Notes under the pieces: generated by a model
What the model saw: the letters and a program-made list of their open reading frames with translations, nothing else
What the model was told of the DNA's origin: nothing
Database searches by the model: none
Made by a program: the position numbers and the translations under genes
From: Rhodospirillaceae bacterium UBA4468
GTDB taxonomy: Bacteria > Pseudomonadota > Alphaproteobacteria > Rhodospirillales > Casp-alpha2
Direction of reading: 5' to 3'
DNA length: 51,687 bases
NCBI GenBank assembly: GCA_002389385.1
Contig: DGOK01000045.1
Coordinates: 1 to 51,687, forward strand
Part shown: positions 16,911-26,230 of the stretch, in pieces
Numbering within the stretch: the stretch's first letter is position 1
How the letters are laid out: each line of letters starts with the position of its first letter

Positions 16911-19184
16911 TTAAACGGCAACACCGTGATCTAGAGCAAAACTCCTGAGCTTACCGCGCAAACTATGTTCTGACCCATCCAAAAGCGGCGTCATGAAATC
17001 GCTGAGATTTGCGACGTTCAGAGACCGTGCCATTTCCTTTACCGGGCCTATCCCTGGACTTGCCATTGATAGTCGCCGAAACCCAAGACCAATAAGGGCC
17101 ATTGCCTCAAGTGGCTGCCCTGCCATTTCACCACAAACCGTGACCGGAGTGTCTGTGCGCAAGCATTGTACAGCAATACCCTTTAACATTGTTAAAGCTG
17201 CTGGCGACAGAGTGTCATATCGATCGGAAAGCTTCGGATTCCCTCGGTCAGTCGCGAATAGAAATTGCATCAAGTCGTTAGAACCGATCGAGAGAAAATC
17301 AACTTGCTCCAATAACTGCGGCAACTGGAACAATAAGCTTGGCACTTCCAACATTGCGCCCGCACGGACATACACATTGCCACCTTCGCTTATAAACTCA
17401 CGATCAAGCAACACTTTTGCCGCTTGGAACTCAGCGACCTCTGTTATCATTGGGAACATAATTGATATATCTGTTTTACAAATATTTGCTGCGCGAATCA
17501 TCGCACGCATTTGCCGCCTCAAAAGCATAGGGCGATCAAGACCAACCCGAATAGCTCTCCACCCCATTGACGGATTTTCTTCATCTTCACTTTCCAGATA
17601 AGGCAGGGTTTTATCGCTGCCTACATCTAATGTCCGAAAAGTCACAGGCTGCCCAGCAGCAGCCTCTATGATCCGCTGATACATCTCCGTTTGATCTTCG
17701 ATGCTTGGGAGCTCTGTGCGCATCATGAATGGAATTTCCGTGCGAAATAATCCAATTCCCTCGGCGCCAAGCAAAGGCATCTGTTCCACATCAACCAATA
17801 GTCCCGCATTAATCAGCAGCGATATATGCTCAGCGTCTGTCGTTTCAGATGCAAGTGGGACCAGCGCATTATAATGCTCTCGTCGTTCTTCGTGTATGCG
17901 TTTTGTATCAAGGAAACTTTGTCGGATATCATCGCCGGGGCGGACAAACACTTGTCCACGGTCACCATCAACGATGAGCGGGTCACCATCACTAATGCGA
18001 TCAAGGATTCCTTTAACGCGACCTAAAATGGGCAAATCCAATGCGCGCGCAATAATCACCACGTGGGCCGTAGGTGACCCTTCTTCCAAAATCACCGCAC
18101 TTAAGGAGTCCGCATCGTAATCAAGTAATTGCGCAGGCCCCAAAGACTTCGCAATCAAAATGGCCCCATCAGAATACCGCGTGAGATCAGGGCTACTTGG
18201 TGCACCAAGTAAATGCTGCAAAAGCCTATGCGCAATATCTTCCAAATCATAGACACGCTCACGAAGATAAGGATCTGTTACCTTGGCCATCCGTGCGCGC
18301 ATATCGTCCAAAACGCGCTGGACCGCTGCTTCTGCTGTAAGGCCCGCATTAATTGCCTCTTCCATTCTCTTCAACCAGCCTTGATCACGTGCAATCATTG
18401 AATAGGTCTCAAGAATATCACGATGCTCGCCGCCAGCTTGCATACTCTCAGACATCATCATGTCATCAATAGCGCCATGCATCTCGATGAACGCAGTTTG
18501 CAATCGACCTTGTTCGACGTCGGCATCTTCGGCAACGAGACGCTCAATACGAAAATGGGGGCGATGGATCAGCGCTTGGCCAATACCAATCCCACCATTC
18601 AATCGCAATCCTTCGAGCCGCAAAGGCGCTGTCGCCAAACCGTCTGCCGGCAAAAGCTCTTTCGGATCAATAAGTTCGCCACCTGCAACCAATTCGGCCA
18701 ATACCATGGCGACGGTTTGCAGGCTTTCCACTTCCTCATCATTGTAGTTTCTTCGCGTACGGTTCTGGACTGCCATCACACCGATAACCCGCCCGCTGCG
18801 GATAATCGGCACACCCATCATTGAGCGAAAGACCTCTTCACCCGTTTCGGGGCGGTATGCAAAACTTGGATGTTCCTGGGCATCGGCAAGCGCAAACGGC
18901 CGCGCCATGGCCGCAATATCACCAATGATGCCCTCGCCTATACGCAGGCGGGTGTTATGAACCGCTGAAGGCTTTAAGCCACGCGTCGCAAAAAGCTCAA
19001 TAATATCGCCTGCACGGCGCACATAGATCGAGCAAACCTCAGCCACCAAATCTGCAGCAACAATTTCTGCAATATGATCGAGGCGCTCTTCTGCCGTACC
19101 AGACGCTGCCATGAGATCGCGAACACGCGCCAGAAGACGCCGCGGGGCGGGCATCATTTTTGCGCGTGGCGTTTTCTCAGACAT
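16911..19184 (-). CDS. ptsP: PEP-protein phosphotransferase of the nitrogen PTS (EI-Ntr)
   Basis: A 757-residue protein. An N-terminal GAF domain (about 20-170) is followed by the enzyme I N-domain, the phosphohistidine swivel domain with H374 in S-P-T-A-H-V-V-I-I-A-R, and the PEP-binding TIM barrel ending with the C-G-E-M-A-G-Q-P motif. EI-Ntr takes phosphate from PEP and passes it to NPr and EIIA-Ntr, which signal nitrogen and potassium status. It follows lysC with a 39-base gap, the standard alphaproteobacterial neighbourhood. Confidence 0.96.
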   Translation of the reverse strand: MSEKTPRAKMMPAPRRLLARVRDLMAASGTAEERLDHIAEIVAADLVAEVCSIYVRRAGDIIELFATRGLKPSAVHNTRLRIGEGIIGDIAAMARPFALADAQEHPSFAYRPETGEEVFRSMMGVPIIRSGRVIGVMAVQNRTRRNYNDEEVESLQTVAMVLAELVAGGELIDPKELLPADGLATAPLRLEGLRLNGGIGIGQALIHRPHFRIERLVAEDADVEQGRLQTAFIEMHGAIDDMMMSESMQAGGEHRDILETYSMIARDQGWLKRMEEAINAGLTAEAAVQRVLDDMRARMAKVTDPYLRERVYDLEDIAHRLLQHLLGAPSSPDLTRYSDGAILIAKSLGPAQLLDYDADSLSAVILEEGSPTAHVVIIARALDLPILGRVKGILDRISDGDPLIVDGDRGQVFVRPGDDIRQSFLDTKRIHEERREHYNALVPLASETTDAEHISLLINAGLLVDVEQMPLLGAEGIGLFRTEIPFMMRTELPSIEDQTEMYQRIIEAAAGQPVTFRTLDVGSDKTLPYLESEDEENPSMGWRAIRVGLDRPMLLRRQMRAMIRAANICKTDISIMFPMITEVAEFQAAKVLLDREFISEGGNVYVRAGAMLEVPSLLFQLPQLLEQVDFLSIGSNDLMQFLFATDRGNPKLSDRYDTLSPAALTMLKGIAVQCLRTDTPVTVCGEMAGQPLEAMALIGLGFRRLSMASPGIGPVKEMARSLNVANLSDFMTPLLDGSEHSLRGKLRSFALDHGVAV

Positions 19185-19223
19185 GCCTCGAGATTCCTTC
19201 GTGGCAAATTTTCGACGAGTTAA

Positions 19224-20444
19224 TTAATCAGAATCAAGTCCATACGCGGTGTGCAATGCACGAACCGCGAGCTCTGTGTATTCTTCAGCAATCAGTACAC
19301 TCACTTTAATCTCAGACGTTGAGATAACTTGAATGTTGATGCCTTTATCGGCCAAAGCAGTAAACATACGCTGGGCTACGCCCGCGTGTGACCGCATACC
19401 AACGCCGATCACAGACAACTTGGTGACATCCTTATCTGAGCGAAGTTCGCGGTACTGCAAAACGTCACGGTTGCCTTCCAGTGTCGCAACTGCGCGATCC
19501 AGGTCCGCAATTGGTAATGTGAAAGTCATATCCGTCGCGTGATTGTCCTGAGATATATTTTGGACAATCATATCAACGTTTATGCCGTTATCCGCCAATG
19601 GACCGAAGATTGCAGCCGCGCTGCCAGGTTGATCAGGTACAGCAACCAAAGTAATTTTCGCCTCATCACGGCTGTAAGCGATGCCACTAACTAGTTCTTG
19701 TTCCACGATTTCATCCTCATCAACCACGAGCGTTCCGGGCTCATCGTTATAGCTCGAGCGCACCTGCACCCGAACTTTTTGTTTCATTGCCAATTCAACT
19801 GAGCGTGTCTGCAGCACTTTTGCGCCGACAGACGCCATCTCCAACATTTCTTCGTAGGAGATCTTCTCTAGTTTGCGCGCTTTCGGCGTAATTCTTGGGT
19901 CTGTTGTATAGACACCATCAACGTCCGTATAGATATCGCAGCGATCTGCATTCAAAGCTGCTGCGAGTGCGACCGCGCTCGTATCTGATCCACCACGCCC
20001 AAGTGTCGTAATTCTATTATCCGGACCAATACCTTGGAAACCAGCGACAACGCAAACTTCGCCAAGCTCAAGGCGCACGTTCATCTCATCAGTTTCAACC
20101 CGCTCAATGCGTGCCTTACCATGCACGCCATCAGTATGGATCGGCACTTGCCAACCCAACCATGACCGGGCGGATACACCTAAATCTTGAAGTGCAATTG
20201 CGAGCAATCCAATGGTCACTTGCTCACCGGTCGCAACGATCGCGTCATATTCGCGTGCATCATACAATTTGCTGATCGACGTCACATACTCAACAAGCTT
20301 GTTGGTCTCTCCTGACATCGCAGACAGGACAACTGCAACCTGGTTACCAGAATCAACCTCAGCCTTAACGCGCAAGGCAACCGCTTTAATGCGGTCTGTG
20401 TTGGCAACAGACGTGCCTCCAAATTTTTGAACAATTCGTGCCAT
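19224..20444 (-). CDS. lysC: Aspartate kinase
   Basis: About 406 residues. The N-terminal kinase signature K-F-G-G-T-S-V-A is complete. The R-G-G-S-D-T-S-A-V-A-L-A-A active-site segment follows, and two ACT domains fill the C-terminal 150 residues. It catalyses the first step to lysine, threonine and methionine and is likely feedback-inhibited through the ACT domains. The frame opens at a TTG eight codons upstream. The ATG at 20444 fits the family N-terminus better. Confidence 0.96.
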   Translation of the reverse strand: MARIVQKFGGTSVANTDRIKAVALRVKAEVDSGNQVAVVLSAMSGETNKLVEYVTSISKLYDAREYDAIVATGEQVTIGLLAIALQDLGVSARSWLGWQVPIHTDGVHGKARIERVETDEMNVRLELGEVCVVAGFQGIGPDNRITTLGRGGSDTSAVALAAALNADRCDIYTDVDGVYTTDPRITPKARKLEKISYEEMLEMASVGAKVLQTRSVELAMKQKVRVQVRSSYNDEPGTLVVDEDEIVEQELVSGIAYSRDEAKITLVAVPDQPGSAAAIFGPLADNGINVDMIVQNISQDNHATDMTFTLPIADLDRAVATLEGNRDVLQYRELRSDKDVTKLSVIGVGMRSHAGVAQRMFTALADKGINIQVISTSEIKVSVLIAEEYTELAVRALHTAYGLDSD

Positions 20445-20578
20445 TTGGTAACGACTTTCTTGGAACAACCGCGTAAACTAGCTTGAGTTAAAGTATAGGC
20501 GCATACATACTCTGTGGGTTGATTTCAGGCAACCCTGATCCGGCTTAAAACACTATAGAAACCCGTTCCGAGGCAGCC

Positions 20579-21355
20579 ATGACGACCACGAAAACTGCAC
20601 CAAACGATACCAAAGACAACATAAAGCAAGGTACAGCTGATACAGACGAAGTTGCTCGGTTTGCTGCTATTGCTGATGAATGGTGGGACCCAACGGGGAA
20701 GTTTCGGCCACTCCATCAGCTTGCACCCGTTCGCCTTGCCTTCATTCGCGACCATGTTGTTTCACACTTGGGTTTAGACCCTGAATCCGCCACCCCCTTT
20801 AAAGGACTGCGTATCCTTGATGTGGGATGTGGCGGTGGACTTGTATCTGAGCCACTGGCGCGCCTTGGTGCAGACGTCACGGCTATCGACGCAGCAGCAC
20901 GCAATATTGAAGTCGCAAAACTGCATGCCAAAGGCGCTGGCTTGAATATCGATTATCGCAATTCACAACCAGAGGAACTCGTTCAAACTGGCGAAACCTT
21001 TGATATCGTGGTCAATCTCGAGGTTGTAGAACACGTCGCTGATTTAGACATGTTCCTGAGTACATCTGCGGCAATGGTTCGGCCTGGCGGTGGTATGGTT
21101 CTATCGACGATAAACCGAACATTGAAGTCCTTGGCACTAGCAAAGGTCATGGCTGAGTATGTATTGAGATGGTTACCCGTCGGCACTCACGACTGGAAGA
21201 AATTTGTTAAACCATCGGAACTCGCACGAGGGTTGCGCCAAGCAGATATGGATATCTCATCAATGAGTGGCATGAGTTACAATCCGATGAGAGATATTTG
21301 GCGATTAAGCACTGATCTTAATGTAAATTATCTGGCGTTTGCTGAAAAAGACTAA
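20579..21355 (+). CDS. ubiG: Ubiquinone biosynthesis O-methyltransferase
   Basis: A 258-residue SAM methyltransferase. Family-specific residues are in F-A-A-I-A-D-E-W-W-D-P-x-G-K-F-R-P-L-H. SAM motif I (L-D-V-G-C-G-G-G) is at 80-87. UbiG performs both O-methylations of ubiquinone synthesis. It is divergent from lysC across about 130 bp, a conserved alphaproteobacterial pair. GAGG precedes the ATG. It ends 11 bp from the convergent DUF1178 gene. Confidence 0.96.
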   Translation: MTTTKTAPNDTKDNIKQGTADTDEVARFAAIADEWWDPTGKFRPLHQLAPVRLAFIRDHVVSHLGLDPESATPFKGLRILDVGCGGGLVSEPLARLGADVTAIDAAARNIEVAKLHAKGAGLNIDYRNSQPEELVQTGETFDIVVNLEVVEHVADLDMFLSTSAAMVRPGGGMVLSTINRTLKSLALAKVMAEYVLRWLPVGTHDWKKFVKPSELARGLRQADMDISSMSGMSYNPMRDIWRLSTDLNVNYLAFAEKD

Positions 21356-21366
21356 CTCAGCATCTA

Positions 21367-21792
21367 TCAGCTGTTTTTACGAACGTTCGGTAGCTTGATG
21401 ACATCGATACCCTCATCATCAAGCTTTTGGGTTTCTTCATCACTAGCTTCCCCATAAATTCCACGTTCATCTGCCTCACCGTAATGAATTTTACGTGCTT
21501 CGTATGCGAATTGGTCACCAACATAGTCGCAGTTCTCTTCAACCTCTTTTCGCATTTCGACAGCAGCTTCAAGAATACGCTCAGCTACTTCGCGAGCACG
21601 GGATTCTTGCGATACATCTGATTGTTGTGATTTTACAATTCGCGGCGCCATTGGGGCCTTAACGACAAGATTATTCCCACATTGCGGACAAACGATGTCG
21701 CCGCTTTTAGATTGTGCGTCAAAAGTCGCACTATCCTTAAACCATGCTTCAAAAACATGATCTTTGTCGCAACGAACTGAATACTTGATCAT
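21367..21792 (-). CDS. DUF1178 protein with a zinc-ribbon-like N-terminus
   Basis: About 141 residues. The N-terminus M-I-K-Y-S-V-R-C-D-K-D-H-V-F-E-A-W-F and the cysteine pair C-P-Q-C-G mark the DUF1178 family, probably a metal-binding fold. The rest is acidic and helical. Function is unknown. The frame is open six codons further upstream, but the family start is the M-I-K at 21792. It is convergent with ubiG. Confidence 0.88.
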   Translation of the reverse strand: MIKYSVRCDKDHVFEAWFKDSATFDAQSKSGDIVCPQCGNNLVVKAPMAPRIVKSQQSDVSQESRAREVAERILEAAVEMRKEVEENCDYVGDQFAYEARKIHYGEADERGIYGEASDEETQKLDDEGIDVIKLPNVRKNS

Positions 21793-21895
21793 TAGTCTCA
21801 CAAACTCCACAAATTGCCATTAAGCATGGATAGTGTGCCGTATTCTTTAAAAAAAAGCGTTAACAAAATGTATCATCACCTAGCATAATGGTCCC

Positions 21896-22507
21896 ATGAC
21901 AGACATTCAGCAAAAGCCGCATACCTCCCGCCATCTTAATATGGTAGAGCCATCCCTATGGTTCAAACGATTCAAAGGTCTCATTAAACAAAACGGAACG
22001 GTCCTCGATGTTGCTGCAGGGGGCGGTCGCCACGTAAGATTTTTCGGCGATAATGGGTTTCAAGTCACAGCTATTGATAAAAACATTGTGCCTCTTGAGT
22101 CATTTATTGAAAGTCACTCTGCAGAAATCATTGAAGCCGACATGGAAACAGGGAAACCCTGGCCACTCGGCAATCGAACTTTCGATGCAGTGATCGTAAG
22201 CAACTATCTGTACCGACCACATTTTAGCGCTTTATTGGATGCTCTCGCACCTGGCGGCGTATTTCTTTACGAAACATTCGCGCTTGGCAACGAAGTCTAT
22301 AACCGCCCGCGGAATCCCGACCACCTTCTAAAAAGTGGTGAGCTTTTGTCACTTGTTCAAAACAAGCTTCAGGTTGTTGCTTACCAGCATGGAATTATCG
22401 ATAGCGGCGAATGCCCCGGGGTAAAACAAATAATCTGTGCTGTGAATAATCTCGAAACCACTTCGCGCAATGACGGTCAACCTGAACCATCCTGCATAAA
22501 CTTATGA
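21896..22507 (+). CDS. Class I SAM-dependent methyltransferase
   Basis: A 203-residue protein with SAM motif I V-L-D-V-A-A-G-G-G-R-H and the acidic residue of motif II in A-I-D-K-N. A later L-A-P-G-G-V-F-L-Y-E-T-F motif resembles small TehB/UbiE-like methyltransferases. The substrate cannot be deduced. It is convergent with the nitrilase gene, with a single base between their ends. Confidence 0.85.
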   Translation: MTDIQQKPHTSRHLNMVEPSLWFKRFKGLIKQNGTVLDVAAGGGRHVRFFGDNGFQVTAIDKNIVPLESFIESHSAEIIEADMETGKPWPLGNRTFDAVIVSNYLYRPHFSALLDALAPGGVFLYETFALGNEVYNRPRNPDHLLKSGELLSLVQNKLQVVAYQHGIIDSGECPGVKQIICAVNNLETTSRNDGQPEPSCINL

Positions 22508-22508
22508 A

Positions 22509-23354
22509 TTACCCGTGGTTTGCGCGAATAATCTCGTATTCCCGATCATGTTTGAGGGCAGGAATGCGCCTGCGCGCTGACGCGGCTTCAGATGGATCAA
22601 TATCCACATAAGTAACGCCAACGTCGACACTCGCATCAGCCAGCACGACGCCCCACGGATCAATCGCAATCGAATGCCCATAAGTTTTACGACCACCGCT
22701 ATGCACGCCCGTCTGAGCGGGCGCTATGACAAACGCCCCAGTTTCTATTGCCCGGGCACGGAGCAACGCATGCCAATGCGCCTCGCCAGTTGGTCGTGTG
22801 AATGCAGATGGCACGGTCAACATAACGGCACCTGCCTTGGCCAAATCCCTGTAAAGATGCGGGAAACGAAGGTCATAACAAACAGTCATGCCAATCGGAC
22901 CCCATGGCGTAGACGCTAACGTTAGTTCAGATCCCCCGTGATACGTATCGCTTTCACGGTAAACATCACCGCTTCCAACATCGACATCGAATAAATGCAT
23001 CTTGTCGTAGGTGGCAACAATCTCACCTTGATCATTAATCAGGAAGGATCGATTTGCGAGCTTTACCGGTGTTGCTTCAGATTGCACAACAACAGACCCA
23101 ACAAGAATCCAAACACCGTGTTTTCGCGCACTGTTTTGCAAAGCAACAACAGTTTGATCAACTAAACCCGATCGAGCTTTTTGGCGGCACGCATCTCTGT
23201 CAGGCTCAATCATGTTACAAACTTCTGGGAACAGAACGAATTCAGCCCCACCGGCCACTGCTTCATCCAGATATGCGCTATTTATAGATGCATTTTTGGA
23301 AGGGTCAGACCCTGCCGTAATCTGGACGAGCGCTGCCTTAAACGTCTTCGTCAA
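22509..23354 (-). CDS. Nitrilase-superfamily carbon-nitrogen hydrolase
   Basis: A 281-residue protein with the Glu-Lys-Cys triad. The Glu is in F-P-E-V-C-N, the Lys in Y-D-K-M-H-L-F-D, and the Cys in T-V-C-Y-D-L-R-F-P. The pattern is that of the Nit1/Nit2 omega-amidase or deaminated-glutathione amidase group. The start is a TTG overlapping the grxC stop by 4 bases (TTGA). Coupling to a glutaredoxin gene fits a role in clearing deaminated glutathione or related amides, but this is inference. Confidence 0.9.
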   Translation of the reverse strand: MTKTFKAALVQITAGSDPSKNASINSAYLDEAVAGGAEFVLFPEVCNMIEPDRDACRQKARSGLVDQTVVALQNSARKHGVWILVGSVVVQSEATPVKLANRSFLINDQGEIVATYDKMHLFDVDVGSGDVYRESDTYHGGSELTLASTPWGPIGMTVCYDLRFPHLYRDLAKAGAVMLTVPSAFTRPTGEAHWHALLRARAIETGAFVIAPAQTGVHSGGRKTYGHSIAIDPWGVVLADASVDVGVTYVDIDPSEAASARRRIPALKHDREYEIIRANHG

Positions 23355-23614
23355 TTGGCAATGCCAAGCGCCGCATCGAGTTTGCCTTGAGCATCCAACT
23401 GCTGAATACCATCGCTATCGCCGATATGCAGTCCATCCACAAAAATCTGCGGCACAGATGTAGCGCCCCCTGCCATTTCAGACATCTTGCGCCTAAGTGA
23501 TGCACGCATCATCACGTCATGCTCTTCAAACTGGATGCCTTTGCTTTTCAGCAAACTCTTCGCGCGCGTGCAGTAAGGACAAAACGCCGTCGTGTAAATT
23601 TCAACCTTAGCCAT
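23351..23614 (-). CDS. grxC: Glutaredoxin 3 (dithiol)
   Basis: About 87 residues with the dithiol active site C-P-Y-C in A-F-C-P-Y-C-T-R-A-K. The glutathione-binding T-S-V-P-Q-I-F-V-D-G and the G-D-S-D-G turn follow. It reduces protein and glutathione mixed disulfides in the cytoplasm. Two consecutive ATG codons are available; 23614 gives the better spacing to GGAG. It overlaps the nitrilase gene by 4 bases and follows comF. Confidence 0.93.
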   Translation of the reverse strand: MAKVEIYTTAFCPYCTRAKSLLKSKGIQFEEHDVMMRASLRRKMSEMAGGATSVPQIFVDGLHIGDSDGIQQLDAQGKLDAALGIAN

Positions 23615-23663
23615 CATGTATTCTCCAAATTGTTGTGATGAATATAATCAGATATGCCGATAA

Positions 23664-24413
23664 TCATAGGCCTGACGTAACCACGCGCGCAATTGTCAGG
23701 ACATCAACAGCAGATGCCCCACCTTTAATCAGTACCCGTGCCGCAGTTTCTATTGTCGCGCCTGTTGTTAAGACGTCATCAACCAGTAAAACACGTTTAC
23801 CAATCAACATTCCTTTATAGCGTTGTTGAAGGGCAAATGCCCCCTATACATTCCGTCGGCGTCCCGCACTCGACTTTCCGCCTTGTGAGCCCATCCGCTT
23901 GGTCCGCATTAACAAATCTGGAACGGAACGTGTGCGTCCAATCTTTGCCAACCGGTTAGAAAGCAATCCGGCTTGATTATATCGACGCGACATCAAACGG
24001 GTCCAATGTAGCGGTATCGGCGCAACAATTTCAGCACGCTCAAGCAAAAAAGCACCAGGGCGCATCATCATTCTTGTTAAAGCTGGGGCCAAATCTGTTC
24101 TATAACCGTGTTTATACGCCAGAATCATTCCCCGACAAGCATCATCGTATATCAAGGCCGACAGGGCATTCTCATAAGGCGGGTGTGACCTTGTACAGGC
24201 AACACACAATGCCTGCACACCAACATCAAAAGGGAATAGGACACCGCATGCATAGCACTGAGGCGCGCTCAGATACCGCATGCGGGCCCAACATGACGAG
24301 CATAGCCCATTCGAATCCTGTATCGGAAAGTCACATGATATGCAGAGCGGCGGCCAAAGATTATCTGCGAGCGCTTTAACACTTTTTTTGAGCATTCGAT
24401 GCAAACGTGTCAT
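23664..24413 (-). pseudogene. comF-type gene interrupted by a single in-frame TAG
   Basis: The 5' part (24413 to 23847) encodes an N-terminal zinc-ribbon with pairs C-I-S-C, C-S-S-C, C-Y-A-C and C-V-A-C, then a phosphoribosyltransferase-like domain. After R-R-R-N-V comes a TAG at 23844-23846. The same frame then continues without another interruption: G-A-F-A-L-Q-Q, then the PRPP loop V-L-L-V-D-D-V-L-T-T-G-A-T, to a TGA at 23664-23666. The total, about 249 codons, is normal for ComF. The lost piece holds the PRPP-binding loop, so the truncated product is unlikely to work. ComF proteins support DNA uptake. One substitution (for example from CAG or AAG) explains the break. Confidence 0.88.
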
Positions 24414-24443
24414 ATACCCTCCATGGATTTATCATGCGACATT

Positions 24444-25358
24444 ATGAACGTTTTTGATCGTAAGCTTGTGCAGCGCCATCGCGACCGCGCTGCTGAAGAT
24501 TTTGACGCTTACGATTTTCTATTTATAGAAGGCGCAGAGCGATTATGTGACAGATTGTTTGATATTAATCGCTCATTTGAGACCGGCCTCGATATTGGCT
24601 GCCATGGGGGAGAAGTAGGAAAAATTCTTGCAGGGTCAGGCAAGATCGAAAAGCTTTTCCAAACAGACTTGTCCCGCGCACTTGCAACACGAGCTCAAGC
24701 CAAAAATGGCAATCCCACGCTGACATGCGATGAAGAATCACTGCCTTTCGAATTGGCAAGTTTTGACGTTATTGCATCCAATTTAAGTTTACATTGGGTC
24801 AACGACTTGCCCGGTGCACTTGCACAAATTCGGCTAGCGCTCAAATCGGATGGCTTGTTCTTAGGCGCTGTGCTGGGTGGCGACACTTTGCATGAACTCC
24901 GCAACAAACTTGCTGAAGCAGAAATCGAGATTGATGGCGGCCTGAGTCCGCGTGTATCGCCATTCGCTGACGTTCAAGACTTGGGTGCATTGCTTCAACG
25001 TGCTGGATTCGCACTCCCGGTCGTTGATACCGAGATCGTCACAGTCAAATATACGGAACCGTTTAAATTACTCAAAGATTTGCGCGGCATGGGCGAGAGC
25101 AATGCGGTTCTCGAACGCCGAAAAACGCCTTTAAAGCGAGAGATTCTTATGCGCGCCATGGCGAATTACGTCGAGGAGTTTAGCGACAGTGAAGGTCGGA
25201 TACCTGCGACGTTCCAAATTTTGACAATGACCGCTTGGGCGCCTGCGCCAACGCAGCAACAACCTTTGCGTCCTGGCAGTGCTGGATCGCGCTTGGCTGA
25301 GGCGTTGGGGAGTGATGAGGTTTCGCTTGGAGAAAAAGCAGATCCTAAGAAAAATTAG
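24444..25358 (+). CDS. NDUFAF5/BioC-like SAM methyltransferase-fold protein
   Basis: About 304 residues beginning M-N-V-F-D-R-K-L-V-Q-R-H-R-D-R-A-A. This start is typical of the NDUFAF5 (C20orf7) group, whose mitochondrial member acts in complex I assembly. The SAM motif is G-L-D-I-G-C-H-G-G, followed by S-N-L-S-L-H-W-V-N-D-L-P-G-A. The frame extends upstream to 24399, overlapping the divergent comF start; the ATG at 24444 matches the family N-terminus. No strong ribosome site is visible. It ends with TAG. Confidence 0.88.
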   Translation: MNVFDRKLVQRHRDRAAEDFDAYDFLFIEGAERLCDRLFDINRSFETGLDIGCHGGEVGKILAGSGKIEKLFQTDLSRALATRAQAKNGNPTLTCDEESLPFELASFDVIASNLSLHWVNDLPGALAQIRLALKSDGLFLGAVLGGDTLHELRNKLAEAEIEIDGGLSPRVSPFADVQDLGALLQRAGFALPVVDTEIVTVKYTEPFKLLKDLRGMGESNAVLERRKTPLKREILMRAMANYVEEFSDSEGRIPATFQILTMTAWAPAPTQQQPLRPGSAGSRLAEALGSDEVSLGEKADPKKN

Positions 25359-25369
25359 AGCTCAAACGG

Positions 25370-25393
25370 AAAAAGGCCGCGCACTGCGCGACC
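25370..25393 (-). terminator. Probable terminator of bolA-grxD
   Basis: A short GC-rich hairpin, CGCGC-ACT-GCGCG flanked by a partly paired GG/CC, lies at 25375-25393. On the minus strand it is followed at once by five T (25374-25370). It lies between the convergent ends of grxD and the methyltransferase gene. Confidence 0.55.
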
Positions 25394-25438
25394 CCTCCCT
25401 CAAAAGCTCCTCGTAAAAGCTCCCTAGGAAACTGAGGC

Positions 25439-25774
25439 TTACGAGGCGTATTGAACACCCTTCTCATCGAAGAGCTTTTTGAGCTCGCCAGACTCATACA
25501 TTTCTCTAACGATATCGCAACCCCCGACAAACTCACCTTTTACATAAAGCTGAGGTATGGTTGGCCAATTCGAAAAGTCTTTAATCCCTTGGCGGATTTC
25601 CATGTTCTCAAGTACGTCGACGCCTTTGAATTTAACGCCCATCATTGTCAGTGCCTGAGTTACAGCAGCGGAAAAACCGCACTGTGGCATGATTGGCGAG
25701 CCCTTCATGAACAAGACAACATCGTTGCCGTCAATTTCGCCTTGAATTTGTGTATTTGTTGGATTGTCGCTCAT
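25439..25774 (-). CDS. grxD: Monothiol glutaredoxin (Grx4/GrxD, CGFS type)
   Basis: A 111-residue protein with the monothiol site C-G-F-S in K-G-S-P-I-M-P-Q-C-G-F-S. The glutathione-binding W-P-T-I-P-Q-L-Y-V-K-G and G-G-C-D-I-V segments follow. CGFS glutaredoxins bind a bridging [2Fe-2S] cluster, often as a heterodimer with BolA. The bolA gene lies directly upstream on the same strand, so the pair is probably co-transcribed and acts in iron-sulfur handling. Confidence 0.95.
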   Translation of the reverse strand: MSDNPTNTQIQGEIDGNDVVLFMKGSPIMPQCGFSAAVTQALTMMGVKFKGVDVLENMEIRQGIKDFSNWPTIPQLYVKGEFVGGCDIVREMYESGELKKLFDEKGVQYAS

Positions 25775-25798
25775 AGCGTCTTCCTTACCTAGAGTGCC

Positions 25799-26032
25799 CT
25801 ATTCGGGTGCAGAGGTTTGCAGGGCCAGCGCATGGAGCTCATTGCCCATCCGCCCTTTAAGCGCCTGATAAACCAGTTGATGCTGTTGAACGCGGGACTT
25901 TCCCGCAAATTCTTTAGAGACAACATGTGCCGCATAATGGTCACCGTCACCAGCAAGGTCATTAATCGTAACCTCGGCGTCAGGTAACGCATCTTTAATC
26001 ATCTGTTCGATATCCGCAGCAGCCATAGCCAT
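25799..26032 (-). CDS. BolA/IbaG family protein
   Basis: A 77-residue protein with the BolA core: D-L-A-G-D-G-D-H-Y-A-A-H-V-V-S, then S-R-V-Q-Q-H-Q-L-V-Y-Q-A-L-K. The His residues are candidate cluster ligands when paired with the adjacent CGFS glutaredoxin. ATG at 26032 with GGAG about 10 bases upstream; an ATG two codons in is also possible. It ends with TAG. It is divergent from purC. Confidence 0.93.
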   Translation of the reverse strand: MAMAAADIEQMIKDALPDAEVTINDLAGDGDHYAAHVVSKEFAGKSRVQQHQLVYQALKGRMGNELHALALQTSAPE

Positions 26033-26230
26033 GTTTTAGCGTCTCCGTTTTCAATTATAAACGAGATATGGCGTCTCGGTGAACGCCCGTCAACCCTTCA
26101 CAATGTAGGGTTACAGCCGTCAACGTACGTTGTTTTCCATCAATGAGCCTGATATAGGGTGCCGAATATCAAGAGACCACCCGCGCGCGCGCATATAATT
26201 CAGCCGCTAAACATGGACGGGACGGCACTA

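Noticed and set aside
24309..24320. tRNA-like T-loop sequence (TTCGAATCC)
   Set aside because: It lies inside the coding part of comF, and no acceptor stem or cloverleaf can be formed around it.
25398..25425. Short direct repeat AAAAGCTCC-N-AAAAGCTCCC after grxD
   Set aside because: Two short copies in an intergenic spacer, with no adjoining mobile element or wider repeat.
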